43,794 nucleotides of DNA from Christensenella hongkongensis (GTDB lineage: Bacteria; Bacillota; Clostridia; Christensenellales; Christensenellaceae): positions 81,472 through 125,265 of the forward strand of contig NZ_LAYJ01000078.1 in assembly GCF_000981035.1 (NCBI RefSeq). The letters run 5' to 3'. Under the pieces are notes generated by a model. The model was not told the DNA's origin, did not search any database, and was given only the letters and a program-made list of their open reading frames with translations. Position numbers and translations under genes: made by a program. Every line of letters begins with the position of its first letter. Position 1 is the first letter of the stretch. Positions 6,832-16,165 of the stretch are shown here, in pieces.

Positions 6832-8130
6832 TCACAGATCGATATACCGTACTTCTTTGATCTCGCAAAATTTTTGAATGACCGGCTTGTAATCACCATA
6901 ACCCACCATCCAGTGATGCCCAATCCCATGATTCATTATTTTTTGGTTGATTTGTGTAATCGGCGTTCTATGCCGAACTTTGACAGGATTGCCCGGGAAT
7001 TCCATTCCGCAGCGCACTGCCTCCCCCCCAATCGTAGAAATCCGGAATTTATCGCCATGCCCGACAAAATTAAGCAGAGTAACTTCTCCCGGGAGTGCGG
7101 TAAACAGACAACAGCAACCTCTTTTTGCCAAACGCACGGGCGCAATGTTTATTTCTCCGTCCGCAATCGAAAAACCGGAAGATCCACAATGGGAATAAAG
7201 TATCGTATTATCACGCTCATCAAGTGAAAGAAGATCTGTATTATTCACCGGCCTGCCACTCAATTCATACAACATTTGCATAGCAAGCGAATTGGTCACA
7301 TCTCCCTCACAAGCACACATTACGCCTTCCTCAGCCAATAAGGAATATCCCAGGCAGACTTTTCCCATATATTTTGTATAGCACTTTACCGCCATACAAT
7401 TAAGGTCATACTTATCCACGAGTTCCCTGAGCCCTAGATAATACTTTGCCGATTCTACCAAATCCTGTTCCGTTGAACTCAACTGATATCCCCGCTTTTG
7501 CAGCATCCCGACGACCTCTCGCGCGGCAGAATCATCTGCCTCACATACTGCGTCGGTCATCTCCTGTTCGTCGATGTTAATGACTCGTGCTCCTAATTTT
7601 TGTTTGATTGCAAATTCGTCATAGGCAATTTCCGTCATTCCTTTCACTCGGCCGCCAATAGCTCCCGTCTTCATCCTGCCCATTTTGTTTGCAAGCGCAT
7701 AGGCCGTCGCAATCTGTTTTACCTTCTGTGCGGATTCTCTGCATTCCGCCGCCCCATAAACAAATTCGTACCGCTTTCCGATTTCCGTAAAAACCGCGCC
7801 AATCTGATGTGCACAGCATAATGATCCTGTTTCACAATGAGGCAGTGCGCGGATGATCATCGGCAGATCACGGAACACAAGCAAATCCAGCAAATGATGG
7901 TCCTCGCTCCATGTCGCAACACAAACCAAAACCACATCGAAATCCAGCAGATTAAGCTGCTTTTCCGCACACATCACTGTTTCATAGTCGCTCAAAACAA
8001 TTCCCGTCCTGATGCACCGGACTCCCGTCTTTTCGATTGCTTCCGCTGTTTGTTCAAGCCATTCCCCGGCGTGTTCAAAGCCTACTTCAAACGGATGAGC
8101 CAAGCCTATTGCCGCTATCTTAACTTCCAT
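6832..8130 (-). CDS. L-fucose/L-arabinose isomerase-family protein
   Basis: This 432-residue protein has the fold signature of ketol isomerases acting on fucose or arabinose. The N-terminal half is Rossmann-like (VKIAAIGLAHPFE; DVVLVCVATW). The C-terminal half carries probable metal ligands, E275 in CACEGDVTNSLAM and the histidines of GIGHH (402-406), as in AraA/FucI. It is shorter than classical FucI (~590) and AraA (~500), matching the shorter 'fucose isomerase-like' group whose substrates are mostly unknown. It is the last gene of the sugar operon, starting 1 nt after the preceding stop. An aldose-ketose isomerase role on the imported sugar is likely, but the substrate cannot be stated. 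Confidence 0.8.
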   Translation of the reverse strand: MEVKIAAIGLAHPFEVGFEHAGEWLEQTAEAIEKTGVRCIRTGIVLSDYETVMCAEKQLNLLDFDVVLVCVATWSEDHHLLDLLVFRDLPMIIRALPHCETGSLCCAHQIGAVFTEIGKRYEFVYGAAECRESAQKVKQIATAYALANKMGRMKTGAIGGRVKGMTEIAYDEFAIKQKLGARVINIDEQEMTDAVCEADDSAAREVVGMLQKRGYQLSSTEQDLVESAKYYLGLRELVDKYDLNCMAVKCYTKYMGKVCLGYSLLAEEGVMCACEGDVTNSLAMQMLYELSGRPVNNTDLLSLDERDNTILYSHCGSSGFSIADGEINIAPVRLAKRGCCCLFTALPGEVTLLNFVGHGDKFRISTIGGEAVRCGMEFPGNPVKVRHRTPITQINQKIMNHGIGHHWMVGYGDYKPVIQKFCEIKEVRYIDL

Positions 8131-8131
8131 A

Positions 8132-8971
8132 TTATTCCTCTTCCTTCCAGATGTTCCATTTTTCGCAATGCGTTGCCGTTTTGCCTCCGGCTAAACGGTA
8201 TACCGGCGATAATGTTTCCATTTCAAGCATATGGTCACATATGAACGTTTCGTAACACATTCCCCCGTCAGGATATTGTTTCCCGGGTATCCGGGCCGCA
8301 GTCTTTGCAAAAACAATTCCCCGGTTCCTGTACTCATATCGTGCCCCAGAATCGGATAAACCGATTTTATATTTTCTCTTCCCCTTACATTGCCGCAGTT
8401 CTATACAGTCATTGTGATACGTTACGCGTGTGTCTCCTAAATTTGTATAGTCCCATGCCGTGATGCCCAGCCTTGGCCCCCACGGCACAGGGCCCTGCGG
8501 CAATCGAATTTTTTCGGTTCCGCCTGCCGCCATACAGCTGATCGCCCAAAGGGATAGTTCCTGCGTCTGCCGTGAATCATTTGTAATTTTGTGTGTTACC
8601 TCTACCTCCGCATCATCAGAAAAGCGTAAGGATATTTCTTTTTTTATCCCCAGCCACGGGTCCGTCCTCTGGCTTATATCAACCTCGTTTTCTGCAACCT
8701 CAATCTTAACCGGCTGATTATCCGGATAATAATCTCGTTCACTTTCCGGACTGATCCATAAACGGTGTCCCCCATAGATTCTCCATCCGGTTTCCGTTGT
8801 CAGCTCTGCCATGTCTTCCGGTTGCTCAAAAAACACATTACCCCCGTCACAAAGTGCGTATGATAAAATTCGTATTCCAAACCCGCAGGCCGCAATGATT
8901 TCAACCTTGCTGTTCGTAACGAACAGGCACTCTCCAAAATGCTTATACGGGGCTTTTTTGGCACGAATCAT
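8132..8971 (-). CDS. Mutarotase-fold protein, DUF4380-like
   Basis: This 279-residue protein is mostly beta strands. It has a IYGGHRLWISPESE motif (about 84-97) typical of DUF4380 and aldose-1-epimerase-like beta-sandwich proteins, and a PVPWGPRLGIT segment further on. Proteins of this fold bind pyranose sugars and interconvert anomers, or act as carbohydrate-binding modules. It overlaps the PIG-L gene upstream by 4 bp (ATGA), so the two are translationally coupled. The assignment is by motif resemblance; catalytic histidine positions could not be matched with certainty. Likely role: anomer conversion or recognition of the sugar handled by this operon. Confidence 0.6.
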   Translation of the reverse strand: MIRAKKAPYKHFGECLFVTNSKVEIIAACGFGIRILSYALCDGGNVFFEQPEDMAELTTETGWRIYGGHRLWISPESERDYYPDNQPVKIEVAENEVDISQRTDPWLGIKKEISLRFSDDAEVEVTHKITNDSRQTQELSLWAISCMAAGGTEKIRLPQGPVPWGPRLGITAWDYTNLGDTRVTYHNDCIELRQCKGKRKYKIGLSDSGARYEYRNRGIVFAKTAARIPGKQYPDGGMCYETFICDHMLEMETLSPVYRLAGGKTATHCEKWNIWKEEE

Positions 8972-9690
8972 GGTAACAACCGCTCAGCTCTTACGCGGAA
9001 CGCATCATTTGCTGCCACGAATCCTTCGGCATATTTTACACCGCACTGGATTCCACGGTAGCGTGAGCTAATCACAAAGTTCTCAAAAAAATCCACATCC
9101 TCTTTTCCCAACGCTTCCGTATAATTATCCTTCATCCACTGATGCTGGCTCTTGTGCTCATAGCACATTGCCATTTTGACATCCATAACTTCTGTGATAT
9201 CCACATATTCTGTTGGTATAAAGCCCATTCCATTGACCGGCTCCCAGTAAAAGATCGTTGGAATCCTGTCATAGGGCGGATGTTCGGTCTTAATTTTTCC
9301 TACCGGTATCATGACTGCGATATCATTAATTATTTTACTGGTGAGCTCGTGGTCCGGATTGTAATCTACCGGATTATGTGTTAATATCACGTCTGCTTTA
9401 CAGCGCCTTACTAAATTGATAAATGCAAGACGTGCCGACCTGTCCTCAAAAAACATTTCATCATCGTAATCGAGACAAATATATTCCGCGCCAATATGTG
9501 CCGCTGAATTTGAAGCTTCCTGTTTTCTGATTTTTGCTATTTCTTCCATAGAAAGCGTTGCGGAACCGACGTTCCCATTGGTAGCCGTGGCCATGAATAC
9601 CTTATGTCCTGCTCTGCTATATTTTGCCAGCGTTCCCGCCGCATAGCTTTCAATATCGTCGGGATGCGCGCCGATCGCCAATATATTCAT
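8968..9690 (-). CDS. PIG-L (LmbE-type) zinc deacetylase
   Basis: This 240-residue enzyme has the family's AHPDD zinc motif (8-12) and a second metal histidine in YNPDHELT (H114). PIG-L proteins remove N-acetyl groups from GlcNAc-type substrates (GlcNAc-PI, mycothiol and bacillithiol precursors, diacetylchitobiose). The start at 9690 was chosen because GGAGG lies seven bases before it and homologues begin with this beta strand; 19 further upstream codons are open but have no ribosome site. The context with a sugar importer and isomerases suggests it deacetylates the imported sugar or a derivative. A bacillithiol BshB role is less likely because no bshA/bshC is adjacent. Confidence 0.88.
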   Translation of the reverse strand: MNILAIGAHPDDIESYAAGTLAKYSRAGHKVFMATATNGNVGSATLSMEEIAKIRKQEASNSAAHIGAEYICLDYDDEMFFEDRSARLAFINLVRRCKADVILTHNPVDYNPDHELTSKIINDIAVMIPVGKIKTEHPPYDRIPTIFYWEPVNGMGFIPTEYVDITEVMDVKMAMCYEHKSQHQWMKDNYTEALGKEDVDFFENFVISSRYRGIQCGVKYAEGFVAANDAFRVRAERLLP

Positions 9691-9754
9691 TTCTTTCCTC
9701 CTGTTACTTCTTGCAGGGGGCGGTATCAGACGCCCCCATATGCCCAAACCTCAT

Positions 9755-11563
9755 TCAGCCAATTTTCCACCTTTGAATGACTGCTGTCACACGTCCCCCC
9801 TCTTCGTTGATTATTTCATAATCCCCAAAAGCAGCAGGAATAACGAGCGTTTGAAAACGGTCACACTCCGCAGACAAACCTTTATCCTCTTTCGAAACTA
9901 CCCTGACCTTCTCTCCCACGGTCAAAGTAAACATATGCATAAATTTACCTTGCGTGGAATATTCACCTTTGGTCCAAAGATGTATCCTTTCCACATGGTA
10001 AGGCATAGACGGAATTGTGGAATATCTGTCAATATAATAATCTTTCGTCCACTCTATAACCGACGGACGGGCAAGCAAATGATCTTTTACCCATGATTCC
10101 CGCCGGTTTTTCTCCATATTCACAGCATGATCCAGGTGCATTTTCAGGGGATTCCCTGTCATCTCCTTTTTGTCGTCATCCCATGAATTGCGCGCAAAGT
10201 CGTATTCAAAGAAGGAATACTCCGTGCCATTAATACTGGGATTCGTATCCATTTCAAGTACCATTTGATTTCCACCATGTCCGTGCATCGTTCCCGGTGG
10301 AATCAGATATAAATCTCCTTCACGACTTTGCCAGTTTGAGATGAATTCTTTCCAATCCTCAATCACTTCGATATTGTCAGATTCCTTGCATTTCCTTTCC
10401 CATGCCTCAATATCTGCCTCATCGTCAAATCCCATCCATGTATTCGCGCCCTCGTAAGCTTCCGCGATATAATAGGTTTCATACCTTCCCAGCGGTTCGT
10501 CAAAGTGTTCTTCAACATACTTGCTGCTCGGATGGATATGTAGCGGCATACTGATGCGTTCTGCAGGCTGTGGCGTCGGGTGATATCCATCATCCAGCCA
10601 AATATCAAGGGGAAATAAGCCCGGGTACCGTTTGTCAATATATTCTCCAACCAGCTTTTCTCCCTGGCTCATCAGGTTGAGTACCGGCATTGAAATGCTC
10701 CGTTCGCCGCCAAAGTCGATCAATATCCTCAACTCCGGGCCCGCAATTTTATTCCAGGCGTTATTTTCCAGTCCTTCCACCTCGTAATCAAGGTCCAAAA
10801 AGCGGTATGCGCCCCACGGTCCCGGTGAAAAAATCTTCACCTCATGTATTGGGTACCGAACTGTTGTCCTGATCATTTCATCATATGCCTCTTTTGGTAT
10901 AAGCACTAATTCGTCTTCATTGTAATTTTCCACATAATAGTCCATATGAGAAAACACATATTTTTTCTGGCGGTCCAACATATAAAAATCAGAATAATTG
11001 TATTCCTTCCAATTATAATCGCCAGTTGGTTCAACAGTTCCAAATGTGCACAGTTTTCCCATCCACATATCCCATTGCACCTTTTGGTGTGTGTTGTCGA
11101 CGTAACAAATCAGATCAATCTGGTTTTCCCATAGCCGGGAAGCTGCACCAACTCCATACACGATTTTGATGCCAGGGGCATGCAGCTTTTCTTTGAGTTC
11201 GTTCACCTTTTCTACATCGAAAATATCCTCGATCACACCCGTTTTATTGACCTTCCCAAATCCAGGATCTTCCGTCACATAGGGTGCGTTATACGCAATA
11301 ATATCTTCCCTGCTTTTAAAAACGGACTGTACCGGCAGAATCTTTACCCGCTTTGATGGAAGCGCCGTTTTCAGCGCCTGTGCGATTTTCTCATAATTGA
11401 TTCCGTACCATCCGTCGATTGCTATCACAGTATCCGGCTGATCCGAGCATTCGGCAGCTAGCTTGGCAATGGATTTCTCCCAACCAAATATTACTGATTT
11501 CTTTGCTTGTTCGCTGATCACAATCTTGTTTTCTGCATTTTTTGTTGATTCATAAACTGGCAT
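9755..11563 (-). CDS. Class I phosphomannose-isomerase-like cupin protein with N-terminal extension
   Basis: This 602-residue protein is about twice the size of Bacillus-type ManA (~315). The C-terminal part (about 240-602) has the cupin zinc site of class I phosphomannose isomerases: HIH (342-344), E/H around 351-353, and the IPPGTMHGHG turn (421-430). The N-terminal ~200 residues look like a nucleoside-kinase/P-loop fold (VIAIDGWYGINYEKIAQAL, 46-64). The GxxxxGK[ST] phosphate loop is degraded there, so it is unlikely to bind ATP in the usual way. The gene is flanked by the second permease and the PIG-L gene. It probably isomerises the sugar or sugar phosphate of this pathway; mannose-6-phosphate as substrate is not assured. 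Confidence 0.75.
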   Translation of the reverse strand: MPVYESTKNAENKIVISEQAKKSVIFGWEKSIAKLAAECSDQPDTVIAIDGWYGINYEKIAQALKTALPSKRVKILPVQSVFKSREDIIAYNAPYVTEDPGFGKVNKTGVIEDIFDVEKVNELKEKLHAPGIKIVYGVGAASRLWENQIDLICYVDNTHQKVQWDMWMGKLCTFGTVEPTGDYNWKEYNYSDFYMLDRQKKYVFSHMDYYVENYNEDELVLIPKEAYDEMIRTTVRYPIHEVKIFSPGPWGAYRFLDLDYEVEGLENNAWNKIAGPELRILIDFGGERSISMPVLNLMSQGEKLVGEYIDKRYPGLFPLDIWLDDGYHPTPQPAERISMPLHIHPSSKYVEEHFDEPLGRYETYYIAEAYEGANTWMGFDDEADIEAWERKCKESDNIEVIEDWKEFISNWQSREGDLYLIPPGTMHGHGGNQMVLEMDTNPSINGTEYSFFEYDFARNSWDDDKKEMTGNPLKMHLDHAVNMEKNRRESWVKDHLLARPSVIEWTKDYYIDRYSTIPSMPYHVERIHLWTKGEYSTQGKFMHMFTLTVGEKVRVVSKEDKGLSAECDRFQTLVIPAAFGDYEIINEEGGRVTAVIQRWKIG

Positions 11564-11593
11564 AATATCCTCCTTGTTCGGCTGTGCCGATTT

Positions 11594-12535
11594 TTAGACT
11601 TTACTGTTTCGGTTCTCCATATATTTATCGCTTACTATAATCAATATCAGTATCACCCCTTTGATCAGCTGTTGGATATTTGCATACAGGCTGAACATAG
11701 TCATGGCATTAAAGATCGTACTCATGAGTATAACACCGCATAAGGTACGCAACGCGCCCCCTCTCCCGCCTGAAAATGCCGTTCCCCCGACGATCACCAT
11801 AGGGATAATAGAGAGCGGTGCATCCAATGCCAGGTTTCCTGAAGCACTGAAGGTACGCGTCATCATTACAAGTCCTCCCACGGCTGCACAAACTCCCTGT
11901 ATGACATATACGCTCCATAAGTGTGTTCTTACATTGAGCCCCATGTTGTCCGCCGCGCTGATGTTTCCGCCGATAATGTAAAGATTTCTTCCATAACGGG
12001 TTTTCACCAGTACAAACTGGGCGGCTACCGCGATCGCTACAAAAAAGAAAAAGACGACCGGGATGCTGAAAAATTCCACTTTGCTGATTGCCATGAGTGT
12101 AGTGTCATTCACCGAAACAGGTGCTGAATCGGTAATAGTCAATGCAATACCTTTATATACAAGCTGCATCGTCATCGATACGATGAACGGCTGCAGGCGA
12201 AAAAACGAAACAAAGAATCCTGTTACTGCACCGCAGGCACATCCCAAAATCAAAGCAATAATTGCTGACACCGCGAAACCATATACCGGAAGCAACATCA
12301 TGAATACGCAGGCTGTCAGAGCCATGACAGAACCCATCGAAATATCCAGTTGCCCACACAGCATTACGAACGTCAGGCCAATCGCCGCAATCCCGTAGGC
12401 TGCCATGGAATCAAACAGCCCAAATATATTCGCAGGAGTAAAGAAGTATGGGCTTATCAGGCTCATCGCGATAAATACTCCGACCGCTATAATCGGTATC
12501 CTGTTTTTACTTATTAATGTTTTAGCCGTTTCCAT
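11594..12535 (-). CDS. ABC sugar transporter permease 2 (RbsC/AraH family)
   Basis: This 313-residue integral membrane protein has eight to ten hydrophobic segments and the CUT2 permease signature (LTFVMLCGQLDISMGSVMAL; GNLALDAPLSIIPMVIVGGTAFSGG). It forms the membrane channel together with the adjacent permease and receives energy from the RbsA-type ATPase. Ribose-type importers usually use a homodimer of one permease, so two consecutive non-identical permeases suggest a heterodimer. It starts 3 nt after the first permease's stop. Confidence 0.92.
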   Translation of the reverse strand: METAKTLISKNRIPIIAVGVFIAMSLISPYFFTPANIFGLFDSMAAYGIAAIGLTFVMLCGQLDISMGSVMALTACVFMMLLPVYGFAVSAIIALILGCACGAVTGFFVSFFRLQPFIVSMTMQLVYKGIALTITDSAPVSVNDTTLMAISKVEFFSIPVVFFFFVAIAVAAQFVLVKTRYGRNLYIIGGNISAADNMGLNVRTHLWSVYVIQGVCAAVGGLVMMTRTFSASGNLALDAPLSIIPMVIVGGTAFSGGRGGALRTLCGVILMSTIFNAMTMFSLYANIQQLIKGVILILIIVSDKYMENRNSKV

Positions 12536-12538
12536 ATG

Positions 12539-13525
12539 CTACCTCCTTTTTAGCTTGTCCAAGCAGATTGCAAGCAGAAGCACCAGACCTTTAACGATAT
12601 ATTGCACAACAGATTCGACACCAAGAAGATTAAGTATGTTGGTAATCAATCCATAAATCAATACTCCGATAAATACCTGTGTCATACCGCCTTTGCCGTC
12701 AATCAGTGAATTTCCGCCAATCAATGTTGCAATCGCAGCATCAAAATCAGCTCCTGTTCCCGAGCGTGGTGAAGCTGCCGTCGTACGTGCAGTCATTACG
12801 ATCGCCGCCACCGCCGCAAGCATTCCTGCGAGTGTAAACGCAATAATCTTCATTTTATTTACATCTACGCCAGCAAGAAAGGCCGAATGTTTGTTTGCAC
12901 CACTGTAAAGTAAATTTCTTCCAAATTTTGTTTTCTTGATAGCGATTTGTACGATAATCATGATACCAATCCACAAAAGTGCCGCAACCGGAAATCCGCC
13001 AACGCTTCCCTGCCCTAAAGCCTTATACCATGGTGCGCCTGATCCGTACAAATCATATCCGTTGCAATAGGTCAACGCCAAGCTCGTGCCAACCAATGAC
13101 GTCCCTAAGGTAATTAGGAACGCTTCACCGGATTCCCCGCGCGTTATCTTCATCAGTATACCGTTGAGCAGGCCCATTCCGGCACCAGCAGCAAGCGCGG
13201 TGATCATCCCAACCACAGTGGAACCACTGCTTGCTTCGATCCCCACACACAGTACTCCTGCCAGCGAAAGAGTCGATCCGATTGACAAGTCGAATCCGCC
13301 AACCAAAAACGTCAGAGTAAAACCTATTGCCATAATGCCATTTACCGAGATACGATTGAATAAATTGGTAATATTATCCCAAGTGAAAAAATCTTGCGTC
13401 ATGACCGCCCCTGCTATAACCAGCGCGAGTAATATAATCAGGCTGGTATTATCTTTCATCCAATTCAGAACACCATAAGGTCTCGATAAATCCCTTTCCT
13501 CGATTGCTCTTGTAAATCCTTTCAT
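12539..13525 (-). CDS. ABC sugar transporter permease 1 (RbsC family)
   Basis: This 328-residue membrane protein has a cytoplasmic N-terminus (SRPYGVLNWMKDN) and multiple membrane spans. It carries the RbsC signatures GFTLTFLVGGFDLSIGSTLSL and a GADFDAAIATLIGGNSLIDG cytoplasmic loop that contacts the ATPase. It lies 11 nt after the ATPase gene and 3 nt before the second permease. It is clearly related to, but diverged from, its neighbour, in line with an old duplication. Confidence 0.93.
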   Translation of the reverse strand: MKGFTRAIEERDLSRPYGVLNWMKDNTSLIILLALVIAGAVMTQDFFTWDNITNLFNRISVNGIMAIGFTLTFLVGGFDLSIGSTLSLAGVLCVGIEASSGSTVVGMITALAAGAGMGLLNGILMKITRGESGEAFLITLGTSLVGTSLALTYCNGYDLYGSGAPWYKALGQGSVGGFPVAALLWIGIMIIVQIAIKKTKFGRNLLYSGANKHSAFLAGVDVNKMKIIAFTLAGMLAAVAAIVMTARTTAASPRSGTGADFDAAIATLIGGNSLIDGKGGMTQVFIGVLIYGLITNILNLLGVESVVQYIVKGLVLLLAICLDKLKRR

Positions 13526-13536
13526 ACCCCTTCTCC

Positions 13537-15015
13537 TTAAAGCGCGTATTGCATGACGTCTACTGCACTTATGGCGTTTCCATTCAATTCCGCTACAATC
13601 TCATTATTTTTCATGACCAATACACGGTCGCTCATTCCAAGCACCTCCGGCAATTCCGATGAAATGATAATAATTGCTTTTCCTTGCCTTGCCATTTGGT
13701 TAATAATCTCATATATTTCCAGCTTTGCTCCTACATCAATACCACGCGTAGGCTCATCCATGATGATAATATCTGAATCCGCATTCATCCATTTTGCAAC
13801 AACCACCTTTTGTTGATTTCCTCCGGACAAATACAATACCTTTTGATTTCGCGAAGGCGTTTTGATATTGACTAACCTGATATACTTATCAGCCAATTTA
13901 TTTTCTAATTTCCTGTTCAGGAATCCGCCCTTTTCGCATACATCCAGATTCGCCATTTCGATATTACGCAGCACACTGTAATCGAGCGTCAACCCCTCTA
14001 CCTTACGGTCTTCCGTAATGAAAGCAAGCCCTTCCTTTTTTGCGTCACGCGGATTGTTGATGCGCACCTTTTTTCCATCGACATAAATATCTCCACCGGA
14101 TATATAATCTACGCCAAACAGAGCACGCATAGTTTCAGTCCTCCCCGAGCCCACAAGGCCTGCAATTCCGAGTACCTCCCCTTTGTGTAAAACGAAACTC
14201 ACTTTTGTATTGCAACCTTTTTGCTGCAGGTTTTCCACACGCAGAATTTCCTCTCCGATTTGATGCGTTCTTTTGGGAAATGTTTGATCTACCTGCCGTC
14301 CAACCATCATTTCTACAATTTTATCCTGGCTTAATTCGTCAATAGGCCGTGTGGCAATCATTTGCCCGTCACGCATAATGCTTGAAGAATCACAAATTTC
14401 AAACACTTCTTCCAAACGGTGAGAAATGTAGATGACCGCAACATCCTTCTTCTTTAAATCACGAATGATTTCGAATAGCTTTTTCAGTTCGCTCTGCGTC
14501 AACGTTGCGGAAGGCTCGTCCATCAGGATCAGCCGTGCATTATAGCTTAGTGCCTTTGCGATCTCCACCATTTGTTTTCCCGCAATACTGAGCGTGCCAA
14601 CTTCCGTTCTCGGGTCTGCATCGAAACCAATCCGCTCCAATAACTCCTTTGCCCTTGCATAAATTTGTTTCCAGTTGACCAATTTTCCCTTTTCACTTAG
14701 CCGGCCAGCGAAAATATTTTCAGCGATGGACAATCCGTCAACCAGATTCAGCTCCTGAAAGATAATGCTGATACCCATTTCAGCCGCTACTACGGGACTG
14801 GTGATCTCAACCTGCCTGCCGTCGATCAAAATCTCACCTGAATCCATTTTGTAATTTCCATTCAAAATCTTCATCAACGTGGACTTGCCAGCTCCATTTT
14901 CACCCAGAAGTGCCCGCACTTCGCCCTTTGATACTTTCATCGACACCTGGTCCAGGGCTTTGACTCCCGGGAACGACTTACTTATGTTTTTTATTTCAAA
15001 AAAAGCACTTTCCAT
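13537..15015 (-). CDS. ABC sugar transporter ATPase with two nucleotide-binding domains (RbsA/MglA family)
   Basis: This 492-residue cytoplasmic protein is made of two fused ABC domains. Domain 1 has Walker A GENGAGKST (38-46), a signature in the LSIAGKQMVEIAKAL region and Walker B LILMDEP (162-168). Domain 2 has the degenerate Walker A GLVGSGRT (286-293) usual for this family, signature LSGGNQQK (396-403) and Walker B IIIMDEP. Size and plan match CUT2 importers for ribose, galactose, xylose and related monosaccharides. It sits between the lipoprotein and permease genes, in the standard order. Confidence 0.95.
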   Translation of the reverse strand: MESAFFEIKNISKSFPGVKALDQVSMKVSKGEVRALLGENGAGKSTLMKILNGNYKMDSGEILIDGRQVEITSPVVAAEMGISIIFQELNLVDGLSIAENIFAGRLSEKGKLVNWKQIYARAKELLERIGFDADPRTEVGTLSIAGKQMVEIAKALSYNARLILMDEPSATLTQSELKKLFEIIRDLKKKDVAVIYISHRLEEVFEICDSSSIMRDGQMIATRPIDELSQDKIVEMMVGRQVDQTFPKRTHQIGEEILRVENLQQKGCNTKVSFVLHKGEVLGIAGLVGSGRTETMRALFGVDYISGGDIYVDGKKVRINNPRDAKKEGLAFITEDRKVEGLTLDYSVLRNIEMANLDVCEKGGFLNRKLENKLADKYIRLVNIKTPSRNQKVLYLSGGNQQKVVVAKWMNADSDIIIMDEPTRGIDVGAKLEIYEIINQMARQGKAIIIISSELPEVLGMSDRVLVMKNNEIVAELNGNAISAVDVMQYAL

Positions 15016-15069
15016 AGCATTCCTCCATTTTGGGCAGGACCGGTTTCCCGGCCCTGCCAGTAACCTGCT

Positions 15070-16080
15070 TTAAAATGGCGCAGTATCCACATTCTCTTTT
15101 GTAACGAGTTCAAAATTCACAGTGTTGATCCTGTCCGGTTCTTTTCCGTCTGCAATTTCCTTAAATACTTTCATATCTCCCTGCGCAAAGAAAGCCGGCG
15201 GATAAGAAATTGTGAAAAGGAACTTGCCTTCTTTGATCGCAGGAATGCTGCTTTCATAGAAACCCTGCGAAGCAATCTTGATCTGATCCTGCTTGCCGGC
15301 GGCCTCAATCGCCTCGGCAACGCCCCAAGACATACTGTCGTCCTGAACCAGAAATGCTTTCAAATCAGGATTCGATGTGATGATATCTTCTGCTGCGGCC
15401 ATCGCTTTCTGACGATCCCAATCGCAAAAAACTTCCTGTACGATTTCGATTCCCGGATATTTTTCTAAGACTTCCCTCATTCCTTCGGACCGCAGGCGTG
15501 CATTATCCGCACCTGTCAGACCGCCAATCAAAGCGACTTTACCTTCCTCGCCTTCCATCTCGATGTAGGTTTCCGCTTCCAGCATCCCCACTTCTTTTTG
15601 TGCGAAATTAACCTGGTATATTTTGTCTTTGAGCGGGTCCTCTTCTCCCTGGCCATATGCGTTGACAACGATCACGCCCGCGTCCGCCGCTTTTTCAAGA
15701 GACGGGTTCAGCGCTGCGTTATCAACTGGCTGGATCGTAATAAAATCAAAGCCTTGGGCAACTGCTGAATTTACCATATTGATTTGCTGATTCACATCCT
15801 GCGCCGCGTCAAAGGTTTCAATGGTCCATCCGTATTCATCCGCTAATTTTTTCATTTCATCCATTTTTAATTGATTCCATTCATTGTACTCTGCGACAAT
15901 GTTTGCAATCCTCTTGCCCCCTCCGGAAACGCTTTGAGCCGATGTGGATTCTTCTGCCACCGCATCGGACGCCGTCCCCTCGTCCGTACCCGTCTGCTGC
16001 GTCGCGGCGGGTGCCGCACATCCGGCAAGGAGCACGAAGGCCATAACAACACAAACAACTACCATTAATGACTTTTTCAT
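15070..16080 (-). CDS. Sugar ABC transporter substrate-binding lipoprotein (periplasmic-binding protein type 1, RbsB-like)
   Basis: This 336-residue lipoprotein has a signal peptide (MKKSLM, hydrophobic core) that ends in the lipobox LLAGC, with lipidated C21, followed by a Ser/Thr/Ala-rich linker. The mature part has the two-lobed RbsB fold (IANIVAEYNEWNQLK; KIYQVNFAQKEVGMLEAE; FLVQDDSMSWGVAEAIEAAG). The start at 16080 has AGGAGG seven bases upstream; the open frame extends upstream without a ribosome site. It is the first gene of the sugar operon and captures the ligand for import. The ligand cannot be read from sequence. Confidence 0.94.
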   Translation of the reverse strand: MKKSLMVVVCVVMAFVLLAGCAAPAATQQTGTDEGTASDAVAEESTSAQSVSGGGKRIANIVAEYNEWNQLKMDEMKKLADEYGWTIETFDAAQDVNQQINMVNSAVAQGFDFITIQPVDNAALNPSLEKAADAGVIVVNAYGQGEEDPLKDKIYQVNFAQKEVGMLEAETYIEMEGEEGKVALIGGLTGADNARLRSEGMREVLEKYPGIEIVQEVFCDWDRQKAMAAAEDIITSNPDLKAFLVQDDSMSWGVAEAIEAAGKQDQIKIASQGFYESSIPAIKEGKFLFTISYPPAFFAQGDMKVFKEIADGKEPDRINTVNFELVTKENVDTAPF

Positions 16081-16112
16081 TTTTTCCTCCTGTATATTGT
16101 TTATTTTTATCG

Positions 16113-16124
16113 GGCGATATCGCC
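16113..16124. promoter_or_regulatory. 12-bp palindrome in the sugar operon leader
   Basis: GGCGATATCGCC is a perfect palindrome within the 5' untranslated region, about 30 bp before the ribosome site. It is GC-rich in an otherwise AT-rich leader. It could be a second regulator site; no family is implied. Confidence 0.35.
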
Positions 16125-16165
16125 TGCCCAAAATTAAGTCGAATTTATTATTTAGTTTATATTTG

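Noticed and set aside
6601..7227. A 208-codon plus-strand open frame
   Set aside because: Over half lies antisense to the isomerase-like gene, no family is recognisable, and no ribosome site precedes it.
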